Shown here in pieces: positions 7,807 to 16,531 of a DNA stretch of 31,775 bases (its first letter is position 1; every line of letters begins with the position of its first letter). Position numbers and translations under genes: made by a program. This DNA is from Farysia itapuensis. Its lineage: Eukaryota > Basidiomycota > Ustilaginomycetes > Ustilaginales > Ustilaginaceae. The notes under the pieces are model-generated. The model had not been told where the DNA came from. It made no database searches and saw nothing but the letters and a program-made list of their open reading frames with translations. Location of the stretch: assembly GCA_023212645.1 (NCBI GenBank), contig JALBYC010000047.1, positions 1-31,775 of the forward strand, written 5' to 3'.

Positions 7807-9942
7807 ATGGCTAAAAAGAGCAGTAAGAAGCAGAAACAGCAGGACGATAGCAGTGTTGCAGCTGTCGAGGTAGCGCCCCCCAATGCAGCCTTTGATTCGG
7901 AGCTCGATGCTTTCTTCAAAGTACCAAGTGCACCAGTAGTGCCACCACAACCAAGCACAGAATCTCGCACCTCGTCCCTCAAACGCAAAGCTGTCGAGCC
8001 AGAGCTATCAGAGGAGGATCTCGATGACCTGTCAGAGGGAAGCACCGTTGCATTTAGCGATAGCGAGGATGATGAACCACAGCCAGCTTCCGCATCAGCA
8101 CCTTGTCCAGTGACTACAGACGGCTACGTGCCACCTGTGCACGAAGCATTGGCACCCAAAGGCACAAAGGTGGCCAAGTCGGCCAAGTTCAACAACAAGT
8201 TTGTCGAGCTGGAAGAACCTCGTCATCTCAAAGACAAGCGTACTCTCTTTCTCGGTAATTTGCCCATGTCCGTCGTCAAGAGTCGCCCCATGCAAAAGCG
8301 GCTGATTCGTCTCATCGAAAGCTTGTCACCCTACCGCGCTGTGACCAAGGCTTCCAACCTACGCTTCCGATCAGTAGCCTTCTCCGTACCGACAGCCAGC
8401 ACCGAGCCAGACGAATCAGAGCAGGACATGGAGAAACGAGCAAAGAAGATGGAACGCAGTCAAAACTACAAAGAGGCCCTCGCTGCTGTCGAAGGTGATG
8501 GATCCAAGCCACAGAAGCCTCTGACCGGACAGCAGAAGCGCAAGATTGCGTTCATCAATCAGAACCTGAACGAAAAGGCCGGCACTGTGTCTGCCTATCT
8601 CACCATTGCCCATCCTCAAGCACTTGTCGATTACCTTTACAGAGTTGCGCCGCCCAAAGCCAAAGGCAGCGAAGACACTTCCGCTGCTTCCTCATCGTCA
8701 AAGCTGCAGGTAGATCCGCGTCTGACAGGTCCCGTGCTTACTGCCCTGATTGCTGCTTATGCTGACGGTCAGCTGTTTGAAGATCGCCATTTGCGCGTCG
8801 ATTTGGTCTCGCCCCTCGAGCCCAGCGAGGTCGTGTCTTCAGGTATTGGAAATATCACCACGATCGATGGTTCCAAAATCGGCACCGCCTCGCCCGCAAC
8901 CGGAACCAAACAGACCATCTTTGTCGGCGGTCTTGACTTTGAAGCCAACGAGGAAGACGTGAGATCCTTTTTCGAGTCACTTGTTGTGGAAGAACGCGGT
9001 CCAGCTCAATTAGACACTATCGACGTGCTCGGCCTCGATGGAAAGCCACCGTCGCCAGAGATGTTGGCGCAATGGAGCAAAGAATTCCCATGGCTAGCAG
9101 CTGAGAAGCACCAACATGACGCCAAGATGGTCCGCCCTGGAGAATGGGTGCGTTCTGTGCGCATTGTCCGAGACAAAGCCACACAACTGGGCAAAGGTAT
9201 TGCATACGTACGCTTTTCCGACCAGCAATGCGTTGATGAAATCATAGCCATCTCGCAGACCGAGGAAGCGACGCTTCAGGCAGGTCGACAACAGGGATTG
9301 AAAGGCAGTCTCGCTGCCAGCTCCTCCATCGCCACAGGAGGTAAAGAGTTTAAACGTCGTCTCAAGTTGCGCGGTCGACCGGTTCGCGTTTCCAGATGCA
9401 AGGCGCAGACCAAGTCGTCCGGCGGCGGTAAAAGCGCCACAGAGCCTCCAAGCACTCCTCAACGGGGCAGCAGCTACGGCAGATACGATCGCGCCGCTGG
9501 TGCACCCACTCCCAATGGCACCTCGCCTCATTCTGTCCGAGTAGGCGCTCGTTCCTCTTCGCTCACCGCCATCCCCGCTTCGCCTCTGTCCGCAAAAGAA
9601 ATCGCCGACAAGGCCGACCTGTACGCCAAAATGTCCAAAGACGAACGCACACAGCTCAAAAAGCAGGACAGCGACCGTGTTCAACGCCGACTGGCGAAGA
9701 AGGGCAAGAAGGGCCCATCCGAGGCTGGCGCTGCCAAAACCGCCAATCACAAATCGCTCCTCATCGAAGGCGAGAAAGCGAAGCGTAAAGAGCGCGTGAA
9801 ACTCAAGCAGCCCTCGGGCGCTCCTGGTGCCAAAAGCGCCAACGGTAAAGGTAAAGGCAACAAAGCCGCCTTTTCTGGTGCCAAACCTTCGTCATCGTCG
9901 TCGTCGTCTGCGAAGAACGCCGCGTCCAGGCCCAAGAAGTAA
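7807..9942 (+). CDS. NOP12: NOP12-type nucleolar RNA-binding protein (two RRMs)
   Basis: Intronless, about 711 residues. The open frame begins at a GTG (7798); the first ATG is 7807 (MAKKSSKK). After an acidic region (about 65-95) comes RRM1 from about 145, with RTLFLGNLP as RNP2 and a long insertion, then KRKIAFINQNLNEKAGTVSAYLT. RRM2 spans about 367-530, with TIFVGGLDF as RNP2 and GKGIAYVRF as RNP1, again with an insertion, ending RGRPVRVSRCKA. The basic Lys-rich tail carries repeats of KGKG type and ends in poly-Ser and AASRPKK. The two interrupted RRMs with basic tails match yeast Nop12 and human RBM34. Nop12 acts in the nucleolus in pre-60S assembly and 5.8S/25S rRNA maturation. Yeast Nop12 is shorter (about 460 residues); the extra length here is mostly low-complexity insertions. 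The start ATG context (A at -3, G at +4) is strong. Confidence 0.9.
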   Translation: MAKKSSKKQKQQDDSSVAAVEVAPPNAAFDSELDAFFKVPSAPVVPPQPSTESRTSSLKRKAVEPELSEEDLDDLSEGSTVAFSDSEDDEPQPASASAPCPVTTDGYVPPVHEALAPKGTKVAKSAKFNNKFVELEEPRHLKDKRTLFLGNLPMSVVKSRPMQKRLIRLIESLSPYRAVTKASNLRFRSVAFSVPTASTEPDESEQDMEKRAKKMERSQNYKEALAAVEGDGSKPQKPLTGQQKRKIAFINQNLNEKAGTVSAYLTIAHPQALVDYLYRVAPPKAKGSEDTSAASSSSKLQVDPRLTGPVLTALIAAYADGQLFEDRHLRVDLVSPLEPSEVVSSGIGNITTIDGSKIGTASPATGTKQTIFVGGLDFEANEEDVRSFFESLVVEERGPAQLDTIDVLGLDGKPPSPEMLAQWSKEFPWLAAEKHQHDAKMVRPGEWVRSVRIVRDKATQLGKGIAYVRFSDQQCVDEIIAISQTEEATLQAGRQQGLKGSLAASSSIATGGKEFKRRLKLRGRPVRVSRCKAQTKSSGGGKSATEPPSTPQRGSSYGRYDRAAGAPTPNGTSPHSVRVGARSSSLTAIPASPLSAKEIADKADLYAKMSKDERTQLKKQDSDRVQRRLAKKGKKGPSEAGAAKTANHKSLLIEGEKAKRKERVKLKQPSGAPGAKSANGKGKGNKAAFSGAKPSSSSSSSAKNAASRPKK

Positions 9943-10663
9943 CAGCAATTTCACTGTTTACGCTCATGATGGTGACTGCAAGTTTGTGACCTTTTCGAAC
10001 GTGAAGAGACGCAATACCTGGTGGAAGTTGAGTAAGATGCTAACACTAAAGCGGGTGTCGTAGATAGCAAGGTGCGCACGACCGTAATGATGGGAAGTGA
10101 CGACATTCGTGTCGTAGCTGAGATCGCCGTTGCGAACCTAAAGGTGTACCGAGGTTCGCAGTCGTCTGACGAGAATCAACAGCAGTGTACTGGCGCGAAC
10201 TAGAGCAGAGAGGTTCTGCGGGCTTGGCTGGGGCTGTCAAGCTTGCGCTCGACCAAATTGTTGCACTAGCCGCAAGACGTCACTGAGCAATTCGATGACT
10301 GGGGCTGTTGCCATGGCCTGGGTTTTCCGTCCGTCTAGTCGTGAGCCGTGAAGCACGTGCAATTGGCACAACGGAGCAGTCGTTACAGGGCTTCTGGGCG
10401 TAGAAATCATTCTGAGGTATGCAGATAGTCACGCGGGGTGGCAAGGGTCACGCAGCCATTTATATATTGATCAAGTGGACACGTTTGGACCGCAGCTCGA
10501 AGAATCAACAGATACAGATTGCGAAACAAAGGGAAGATCAGACAAAGGGACTCGTGGGAAACGCTTGAACAGAAGAAGAAGACCATGTTTGAACAAAGGG
10601 AAAAAGTTCGAGAGACATCTGCATGCGGGGGGGTTTTGCGGACGAAAAAAAAAAACCTTTTTG
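9943..10663. other. Convergent intergenic stretch
   Basis: About 720 bp between the 3' ends of NOP12 and the zinc-knuckle gene. It contains a CACGTG at 10354-10359 and an AT-rich patch near 10459-10470. Short ORFs on both strands show no recognisable domain. I saw no tRNA-like B box, LTR or reverse-transcriptase remnant. Confidence 0.5.
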
Positions 10664-11737
10664 TCACCGGGAAGTATGCTTTTGTGGCTGGAAACCGAAC
10701 TTCCGCTCGGGACAGTCGTCGTCAGTGTGGCCACGTTCACTGCAGTGGTAGCAAGATTTCCATGTGCATGCCCTGTAGGTGTGCGCGACTCGGGTGGGTG
10801 AGTTCTTGCAGTAGTGACACCGTTCACCTCGGCCGTAGAACTCAACTCGCTGGTCTAGTTCGTCGTATCTCAGAAAGCCCGGCACCTGTTTCGGACCGTT
10901 CCCTTCCAGGTACTCTGCCAGAACCATTACGGTGCCTGTGAACGACCTTCGAGGCAAAGTCGGCGCCTTCGCGTCCTCGTTCTTTACCGGCACCTGTTTC
11001 CAGCCGAAGATGGTGTATTCGACCCACATGTCGTTCAAGATGACGGCGTGCTGGAGGGCTTTATTGAGAAAGGTCAGGAAGTCGGACAAGTTGGTCGTGC
11101 TTCTCAACTGTGTGAATTTCAGCATGACTTTGCCCTCCTCGAGCAGTGCTGTAGAGCGTGTGAGCCTCAGATCGCGATTTCGCCATTTGAGCACGTCAGT
11201 ACGGGCTGCAAGGTAGCCATCCACCGTGGTAAAGACTGCCTCTACGTACCACTGCCTTTCGCTAAAAGGCGGGAAATTGATGGTGACGTTGTTCGCATTG
11301 ATTACTTGCGGTGCGTGTTCTTGCAATTGGCGAAGGAACGACAGTTTGATGGTCGCAAGCACCTTGGATCCAGTAGGCGGCGGGCCTAGTATAAGCCAGC
11401 AGTGCGAGCCTGGGACGGGAGGGCTGCTGATAGACGGGTCCGGCAGCTCGGCAATATCGAATTGAGTCATTGTACTTTGCTTTGGCCAGACGTGAAACAG
11501 CTTAGTCTTGATGCTGATATCCCGGGTGAACTCGTCATCATCTTCATACGTGCGGCTGGACGACTGTGACTTGAATTTGCCCGTGAGGGGTGGCGAATCG
11601 CTCCTGCATATACGTCGGTTGGGGAGTGGTAAGAGTGTACCTTCACGGGCAAGTTCGGCTTCGGTCCGGGTCCGCTTGAAAGAGAGCGGCGCGTCGTCTC
11701 TTTCGCGCTTATGGCTGTTTAAATTGGATTGAGCCAT
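10664..11737 (-). CDS. Solitary gag/LINE ORF1-like CCHC zinc-knuckle protein
   Basis: An intact 357-residue frame, ATG at 11737 and TGA at 10664. The N-terminal 100 residues are polar and disordered-looking, with a basic patch near 10-25. Residues about 100-290 form a globular region without close recognition; a segment around RRSFTGTVMVLAEYLEG leads into GFLRYDELDQRVEFYGRGE. The C-terminus has two zinc knuckles: CX2CX8HX4C at about 307-324 and the canonical CX2CX4HX4C at 329-342 (CYHCSERGHTDDDC). Paired terminal knuckles after such a domain recall ORF1 of fungal LINE elements or Gag nucleocapsids. No reverse transcriptase, endonuclease, LTR or poly(A) tract adjoins it, so it is either a retained fragment or a domesticated nucleic-acid-binding protein. 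A TATAAAAG box lies 55-62 bp upstream. Its function is unknown. Confidence 0.7.
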   Translation of the reverse strand: MAQSNLNSHKRERDDAPLSFKRTRTEAELAREGTLLPLPNRRICRSDSPPLTGKFKSQSSSRTYEDDDEFTRDISIKTKLFHVWPKQSTMTQFDIAELPDPSISSPPVPGSHCWLILGPPPTGSKVLATIKLSFLRQLQEHAPQVINANNVTINFPPFSERQWYVEAVFTTVDGYLAARTDVLKWRNRDLRLTRSTALLEEGKVMLKFTQLRSTTNLSDFLTFLNKALQHAVILNDMWVEYTIFGWKQVPVKNEDAKAPTLPRRSFTGTVMVLAEYLEGNGPKQVPGFLRYDELDQRVEFYGRGERCHYCKNSPTRVAHTYRACTWKSCYHCSERGHTDDDCPERKFGFQPQKHTSR

Positions 11738-12405
11738 CTTCTACTGGGAAACGTCCGAACGGCTGGGGGACGATGACAGAAGGGGGAACAGCTTTTATAC
11801 CCTAGTGAGGAAGTGGGTCGTCACGCGTGGGCGAGATTGTCCGGCCTGAATGAGCTGAACTTCATCCAGGCTGAGCTCTCTGATTGGACAGAAGGAGTAA
11901 TCAGAGAAGTCCTTGACTTGACCCAGTGTATGGCGAGGGGAAACCGAGGACAGTCAGACTACAGTACATTATTGCATGGAAAAGGACACAGATAAGGAGG
12001 CTTCTTGCGGAAACTGACAGCTTCCGTGTGTAGGACAAAGGGAAAGCTGGTCGAAATCGTGCGAAGTCGTGCGAGGATTGGACGAGTGAACCAAGAGACT
12101 CCGCGAAAGGACTCACTGTGTTGAAACCACGACACTGAGGCCTAGCCAAACGAGCGAACAATAAGCCGTGACGAGACAATAGAAGGTCGGTCATTTGCAA
12201 CGAGACCCGTGCGAGAGTACTGGCGCACACCTCTTCCCACTCAAAAAGCCCTTTGTCCGACGACGGAAATGATCGCTTTCGGCCAACGGTCAGGAATCGC
12301 ACTCAGCAGGTCAGAAGGGTATGATATAGATTAGACGTAGCAGTAGGTACAGGGAATGTAGTTGCCGAGATGAAGTTTGGTGGAGGCGCCGCGGTTGAAC
12401 TGCGC
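11738..12405. other. Intergenic stretch upstream of zinc-knuckle gene
   Basis: About 670 bp between two minus-strand genes. Apart from the TATA box at 11792-11799 I see nothing specific. A 133-codon minus-strand frame at 11901-12302 starts at GTG and has no recognisable domain. Confidence 0.45.
11792..11799 (-). promoter_or_regulatory. TATA box of the zinc-knuckle gene
   Basis: Read on the minus strand, TATAAAAG lies 55-62 bp upstream of the ATG at 11737, in the context GGTATAAAAGC. The placement would give a short 5' leader. It supports active transcription of this solitary gag-like gene. Confidence 0.5.
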
Positions 12406-14079
12406 TTAAGCGGATTCCCTTTTCTCCTTCTCCAGCTGTTGAGCTTGCAATGCTTGACTGATCTTGCTATGTTTTCGGATCTTCTCGCCATAGAAGAAGA
12501 GTACAAAGGGTACGACACCTAGAGCGGCGCCAAGGAAAGCACACAAGGTGCTCGCCCATCGGTAATTGAGGTTATGATACATCTGTTCCACAAAGAGGGG
12601 GAACGCAAAGCCAAAAATATTACGTGCGAAGCTTTGTGCGGCAAGTGCGCTGCTCGCATACGTCTGGTACGCATCCGAGAGGTACAAAAACACTGCGAGG
12701 TAGATATGATAGACTGCCAGAAGTAAAATTGTGACTCCTACGACCGGACCAGCGATTGAGACGTGAGAATAGGATGTCCAAGCGTAGATAAAGCAGCCGA
12801 CGGGAAAGAAGACGGCGCTGACGCAGGCAAGGTATAGCCTAGCTTCAGGTCCGCGTGTGGGGTAGTACCGGCGATATAGATAGTCCTGTATTGGATTGGT
12901 GAGGTAGCCAAGAATTGCTGCGACTACAATGCTGAGGAAGACAAGACCAGTCTGGCCCGGGGTATAGCCGTGCAGTTCGCATACCAGCCCAATGGATGAA
13001 AGGAGCATGTACATGAAGCCCCAAACAAATGCGATCCAAAGAGAGAAGCTGGTGACGATAGGCTCGGTAATGAGGAAGATAATCGGTCTGGTAAGCGAGT
13101 GCTTAATCAAGACGCTGATGGAGGCTGTTTCCTCTTCGGCTCTGCTTTTGTATACCACGTTGGAGTCTGGCGGCGTTGACTTGCGCAGCCGGCGTGCACG
13201 ACGGGTGAGGATGATGCTGCCGCGAGTCTCACGCAAGAAGACGAGGAGAACGAGGAAGCCAGCGGCGGTATAGATTGCCTGAACGTGCTGGATCCAACGC
13301 CAGCCCAAGCTCTGGTTCTGCGCGATCCAGCCGGCGAATACAGGCCCGATACCAGTGCCAAAGATGGCAGCAGTCGCGAACAGTGCCATAGGCTGCCCAC
13401 GCTCCTTGCTCGACCAAATGTCAGCGATCGTGCCACCGACCATAGTCGAACCAGTCGAGCCGACGGCGCCCTGCAAGAACCGGATAATAAGCACGGTCGC
13501 AATGTTGTCGGCAAACCCAACACCGAGAAAGAGTATGGTGTAGCAGAAGTGACACACGAGATAGACGGTGTTGCGCCCAACCACCTCTGACAGAGGCGCA
13601 AGAATGAGAGGAGGCAACGAGAAGCCGAGTGGGTAAATAGCTATCCCGAGCAGAGACAGCTCATGGTTAGTGACGTTCAAGTCACGTTCCATGCCAGCAA
13701 TGCCTGGCACATAGGCCGATGCTGTAGCTGCCACTTCGGCTGTGAAGAAAACAGCAAGTAGAGTGATGGTCCACTTGCGTGCCTTTGAAAAGTTGAACGG
13801 GTTCTCTGGGTCATTTGCCTCGAATTCTACCCAGACTATTTGCTTCTCCGGCGCTACATCAGACACTGGTGCGCCGGTGCGTTGATCGCTAGCATCGGGA
13901 TCTGCGACAGATTGGGGCAGCTTTTCGAGATCCACGGCTGCTGCAGATGTGTGTTTGGGCGTAGGATCTGACGATGGTGCGTTGCGCGTTAATGACGATG
14001 ATGATGTGGAAGCGACGATCGACGGAGTGCGACGATCTACGTCCTCACTCCGCGCGTCTGCACTGCCTGACGTCTCCAT
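12406..14079 (-). CDS. MFS transporter, DHA1 (drug/polyamine:H+ antiporter) type
   Basis: A 557-residue protein; the frame opens at a GTG (14094) and the first ATG is 14079 (METSGSADARSE). About 90 N-terminal cytoplasmic residues are Ser/Pro/Asp-rich and lead to DPENPFNFSKARKW, the usual entry to TM1 in fungal DHA1 carriers. About 12 hydrophobic segments follow. The loop 2-3 signature reads LAPLSEVVGRN, and TM4 carries RFLQGAVGSTGSTMVGGTIADIW, both typical of the Tpo1/Flr1-like DHA1 family. A charged central loop (RRARRLRKSTPPD) divides the two halves. The C-terminus is a short basic coil. These carriers sit in the plasma membrane and export drugs, polyamines or metabolites with proton exchange; the substrate cannot be told from sequence. 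No biosynthetic cluster adjoins it. Two TGACTC half-sites lie in the promoter. Confidence 0.88.
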   Translation of the reverse strand: METSGSADARSEDVDRRTPSIVASTSSSSLTRNAPSSDPTPKHTSAAAVDLEKLPQSVADPDASDQRTGAPVSDVAPEKQIVWVEFEANDPENPFNFSKARKWTITLLAVFFTAEVAATASAYVPGIAGMERDLNVTNHELSLLGIAIYPLGFSLPPLILAPLSEVVGRNTVYLVCHFCYTILFLGVGFADNIATVLIIRFLQGAVGSTGSTMVGGTIADIWSSKERGQPMALFATAAIFGTGIGPVFAGWIAQNQSLGWRWIQHVQAIYTAAGFLVLLVFLRETRGSIILTRRARRLRKSTPPDSNVVYKSRAEEETASISVLIKHSLTRPIIFLITEPIVTSFSLWIAFVWGFMYMLLSSIGLVCELHGYTPGQTGLVFLSIVVAAILGYLTNPIQDYLYRRYYPTRGPEARLYLACVSAVFFPVGCFIYAWTSYSHVSIAGPVVGVTILLLAVYHIYLAVFLYLSDAYQTYASSALAAQSFARNIFGFAFPLFVEQMYHNLNYRWASTLCAFLGAALGVVPFVLFFYGEKIRKHSKISQALQAQQLEKEKRESA

Positions 14080-14452
14080 CGTCGTTCTGCCCACGATGGT
14101 AGTGGTTATGAAGCAAGCAGTAGCCTTTGTTCTACCGGTTTATGACTCCATCGTATAAAATCACCCGAGTCACGGCTGCGTGCAAATACAATTTCAGCCG
14201 AACAAAAACGCGGAAATTCGCCCTATGCCCCGCCGGTACATTTCCCGGAACATTACACCTGCTCACGTCGCTCTCAAGATCTCAGGGAACTGGACGACCT
14301 TTTCCAAACGCCACAGCCGGCATAGAGGGTGACTGATGCGGGAATTGCGGATATTTGAGTTTGGTGGGTCACAGATTTGCCCGCTCGGCAATTCAAACGA
14401 TGCCGGTTACCGTTTGAATTTCTCCAATTTAACAGAATGGATTGCACGATTT
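14080..14452. promoter_or_regulatory. Promoter of the DHA1 transporter
   Basis: A 373-bp gap between the transporter start and the COQ fusion stop. TGACTC (14143-14148) and GAGTCA (14167-14172) form an inverted pair of bZIP half-sites 64-93 bp upstream of the ATG. The rest, towards 14452, is the 3' flank of the COQ gene. Confidence 0.4.
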
Positions 14453-16255
14453 TTATTTTCCCGCGGTGATTTGGCTTGCTCTCTCCTCAAAGGCGGCCAT
14501 GATCTTGGCGCTAATGTTCTCGAAGACGCCACCGGCAACGGCATTGTAGAGCGGGTTGCGGAAAGCATACTTGATGCTAAACTGGACCTGGGAATGTTGG
14601 CCAGCATGAGTTGGCTGGAAGCGCCACTCGGTGATTAGGTGCGAAAAAATGGGATTCGGCTGCACTGCTTCAGCCACGACGCTGCAGTCTGCAACCTCTG
14701 CCGTCGGCTGAACCGCTGTGACTTTGGATCGAAACGTCTCGTGAAAAGACCCGTAGCCAACAGTGAGATCTACATACACCATGTTGAGGGCAGGCGGCGG
14801 TGGGTCGGCCAGGATGCGCGAGTCTTTGCAGTACGGCACAAAGTGCTTGTACGAATTCATGTCTGCCACAACTTTGAACAACAGCTCTGGAGGATACGGC
14901 AGGGTCTTTCGAGCCTCGTACACCGCATTGCCTTTGGCGTCTTTGTAGGAACGTCCTTCGACCTGACTGCCATGTGGGACCGGTGCTGCGGGTGAGACTC
15001 TGCTTGTTGCAAATCTACCCAAGTCGTTCAAACTGAAGAATGTTCTGCGTTGCTGCCAGGTTGTGATGCTGCGGTTCGAGGCTGGCGTGTTGCCGCGTGA
15101 TGAGGTATGCAGCGTTTGGGTGGAAAAGGGCCGCGATGCGTGCGGAGCTCCTTGCTGCGGTGTCGTCGAGTCTTTCCAACCGGCGAGTCTACGAATGCCG
15201 TACACATCAACGGGTCCCTGAACGGAAGAGTCCTCGATAGCGGCACAGACCGCTTTGGCGACCGTGTCAATGTGCAGAGGGGGAGTGGTCATGAGCTTGG
15301 AAACAGACTGCATGCTTGACCCGCCCCATCGGGCGAGCATCTGGGCAGGGGTGGGTATGGGCAGTGGTAGAGGCGGGCTGCGGTGAAAGGCAGCCGAGGC
15401 TTCCAGGATAGCGGCGGGGAGTGTCGATCCTGGCCGCGTATGCGGATGGTACATGAGACCCGGACGCATAAAGACAGGCCGCAACGTCGAGTGCGAATGA
15501 TCGTGCAGTTGATCCTGCAGTGTTTCATCCCTCAATTCGCCCGTCAGACCAGCGCCATCTGCGTCCAACACTTCCTCATCAACGCTGTGCGATGAGCTGC
15601 GCGAACTCGAGGTTGGCTGTGACGAAGTCTGCAAGGCCAGCCTGGCAATCATAGCTTCTGCCTGTCGCTTGGTACGGATGTAACGCGCATCCACCACGGG
15701 ACGGAACAGATCTTCGGCAGAGATGTAGACAAACGGCGCCGCGCTCTTGCTGGAACGTTCCATCAAGGAACGCAGAAACGTGTGTGCAACCGAAACAGCG
15801 CTGTCACGATTCAGGCTCTCGTAGCTCATCTTGCTGGGCGTATGTGTCTGTTGCTGCTGCTGCTGCTGCTGCTGCAAGGGATTGCCGCGGTCATCAGGCC
15901 CGGGAAAGCGGAACCCCCACCCTTTGGCCAGACCAGCGAGCGTATTTCGCACTGCAGAACCCGACGGCTGCTGCTTAGACTTGTAGTCGCTTTCGAGTAG
16001 AATGCCAACAGTGTGTACGGCAGCGGTGGATCGATCTGCGAGATGCTTGTAGGTGGTTGGATCGAGTGCGTCGGCGGCATGCCATTCCATGTTGGGACTC
16101 GACGACCAGGCAGGTCGATGCCCTGCGGGTGTCGTGAATGGTGTGCCTGAGGGCGATATGGAAAGAACACGCCATCCCTTTGACACTGCTGCTTTTGAGA
16201 TGGCCGAGCCCAGAAAGCCAGCGCCACCGACCACGAGCAAGGTAGGCTGCTGCAT
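14453..16255 (-). CDS. COQ11-COQ10: COQ11-COQ10 fusion, coenzyme Q assembly protein
   Basis: A single uninterrupted frame of about 600 residues joins two mitochondrial coenzyme Q proteins. Residues 1 to about 360 form an atypical short-chain dehydrogenase/epimerase Rossmann domain: LLVVGGAGFLGS near 6-17, AVHTVGILLES near 80-89, VYISAED near 176, and YIRTKRQAEAMIA near 192 as the Tyr-x-x-x-Lys helix. This matches yeast Coq11 (YLR290C) and NDUFA9-like proteins. Residues about 436-597 form a Coq10 START/polyketide-cyclase domain: LPYPPELLFKVVADMNSYKHF, then VPYCKDSRI, TVGYGSFHETF, and a C-terminal helix KIMAAFEERA. Coq10 binds coenzyme Q as a chaperone; Coq11 associates with the CoQ synthome on the inner membrane. 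The linker (about 362-408) has no acidic residue, is rich in Arg/Ser/Thr and ends QQRRTFFSL. Poly-Gln lies near 128-136. The frame opens at TTG (16291); the ATG at 16255 starts directly at the first Rossmann strand. Confidence 0.92.
   Translation of the reverse strand: MQQPTLLVVGGAGFLGSAISKAAVSKGWRVLSISPSGTPFTTPAGHRPAWSSSPNMEWHAADALDPTTYKHLADRSTAAVHTVGILLESDYKSKQQPSGSAVRNTLAGLAKGWGFRFPGPDDRGNPLQQQQQQQQQTHTPSKMSYESLNRDSAVSVAHTFLRSLMERSSKSAAPFVYISAEDLFRPVVDARYIRTKRQAEAMIARLALQTSSQPTSSSRSSSHSVDEEVLDADGAGLTGELRDETLQDQLHDHSHSTLRPVFMRPGLMYHPHTRPGSTLPAAILEASAAFHRSPPLPLPIPTPAQMLARWGGSSMQSVSKLMTTPPLHIDTVAKAVCAAIEDSSVQGPVDVYGIRRLAGWKDSTTPQQGAPHASRPFSTQTLHTSSRGNTPASNRSITTWQQRRTFFSLNDLGRFATSRVSPAAPVPHGSQVEGRSYKDAKGNAVYEARKTLPYPPELLFKVVADMNSYKHFVPYCKDSRILADPPPPALNMVYVDLTVGYGSFHETFRSKVTAVQPTAEVADCSVVAEAVQPNPIFSHLITEWRFQPTHAGQHSQVQFSIKYAFRNPLYNAVAGGVFENISAKIMAAFEERASQITAGK
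15852..15875 (-). repeat. (CAG)8 microsatellite encoding poly-Gln in the COQ fusion
   Basis: Eight TGC triplets on the + strand read as CAG on the coding strand. With a neighbouring CAA they give nine glutamines in a loop of the Rossmann half. The length probably varies between strains. Confidence 0.9.
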
Positions 16256-16531
16256 GGTGTTACAAGCTTTGCTTTTCTCCTGCCTGGGCAAGTAGCTGTC
16301 GAACGTCAGAAACAGCGGGATATTTTTTTAGCTTTTTTAGCGCTTAGCCAATGGCGGTGTCAGATCAGCGAAACGGCGCCATGCATGAACGCCTTTGTCG
16401 TCATAGTCTGCAGTAGACCCTGGACAGGTTGGCAGGTGGACAGACACGTCTTGTGTAAGCGCAGGTCGCGAGTGTAGTCCCTGCCTCCAACTGCAATTTG
16501 CGCTTGGGAAAAAGAGGAGTGCTCAGACGGT
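16256..16531. promoter_or_regulatory. Shared promoter of the COQ fusion and SV2-like transporter
   Basis: These 276 bp separate two divergent ATGs. They contain two T-rich blocks (TTTTTTTAGC and TTTTTTAGC) at about 16323-16340, near the COQ side. No classic TATA box was seen on either side. Confidence 0.4.

Noticed and set aside
9094..9750. 218-codon frame antisense to NOP12
   Set aside because: It is opposite a well-supported RRM-coding region and has a shadow-type composition.
11901..12302. 133-codon minus-strand frame upstream of the zinc-knuckle gene
   Set aside because: It starts at GTG and shows no similarity I recognise, nor a reverse transcriptase or other retroelement motif.
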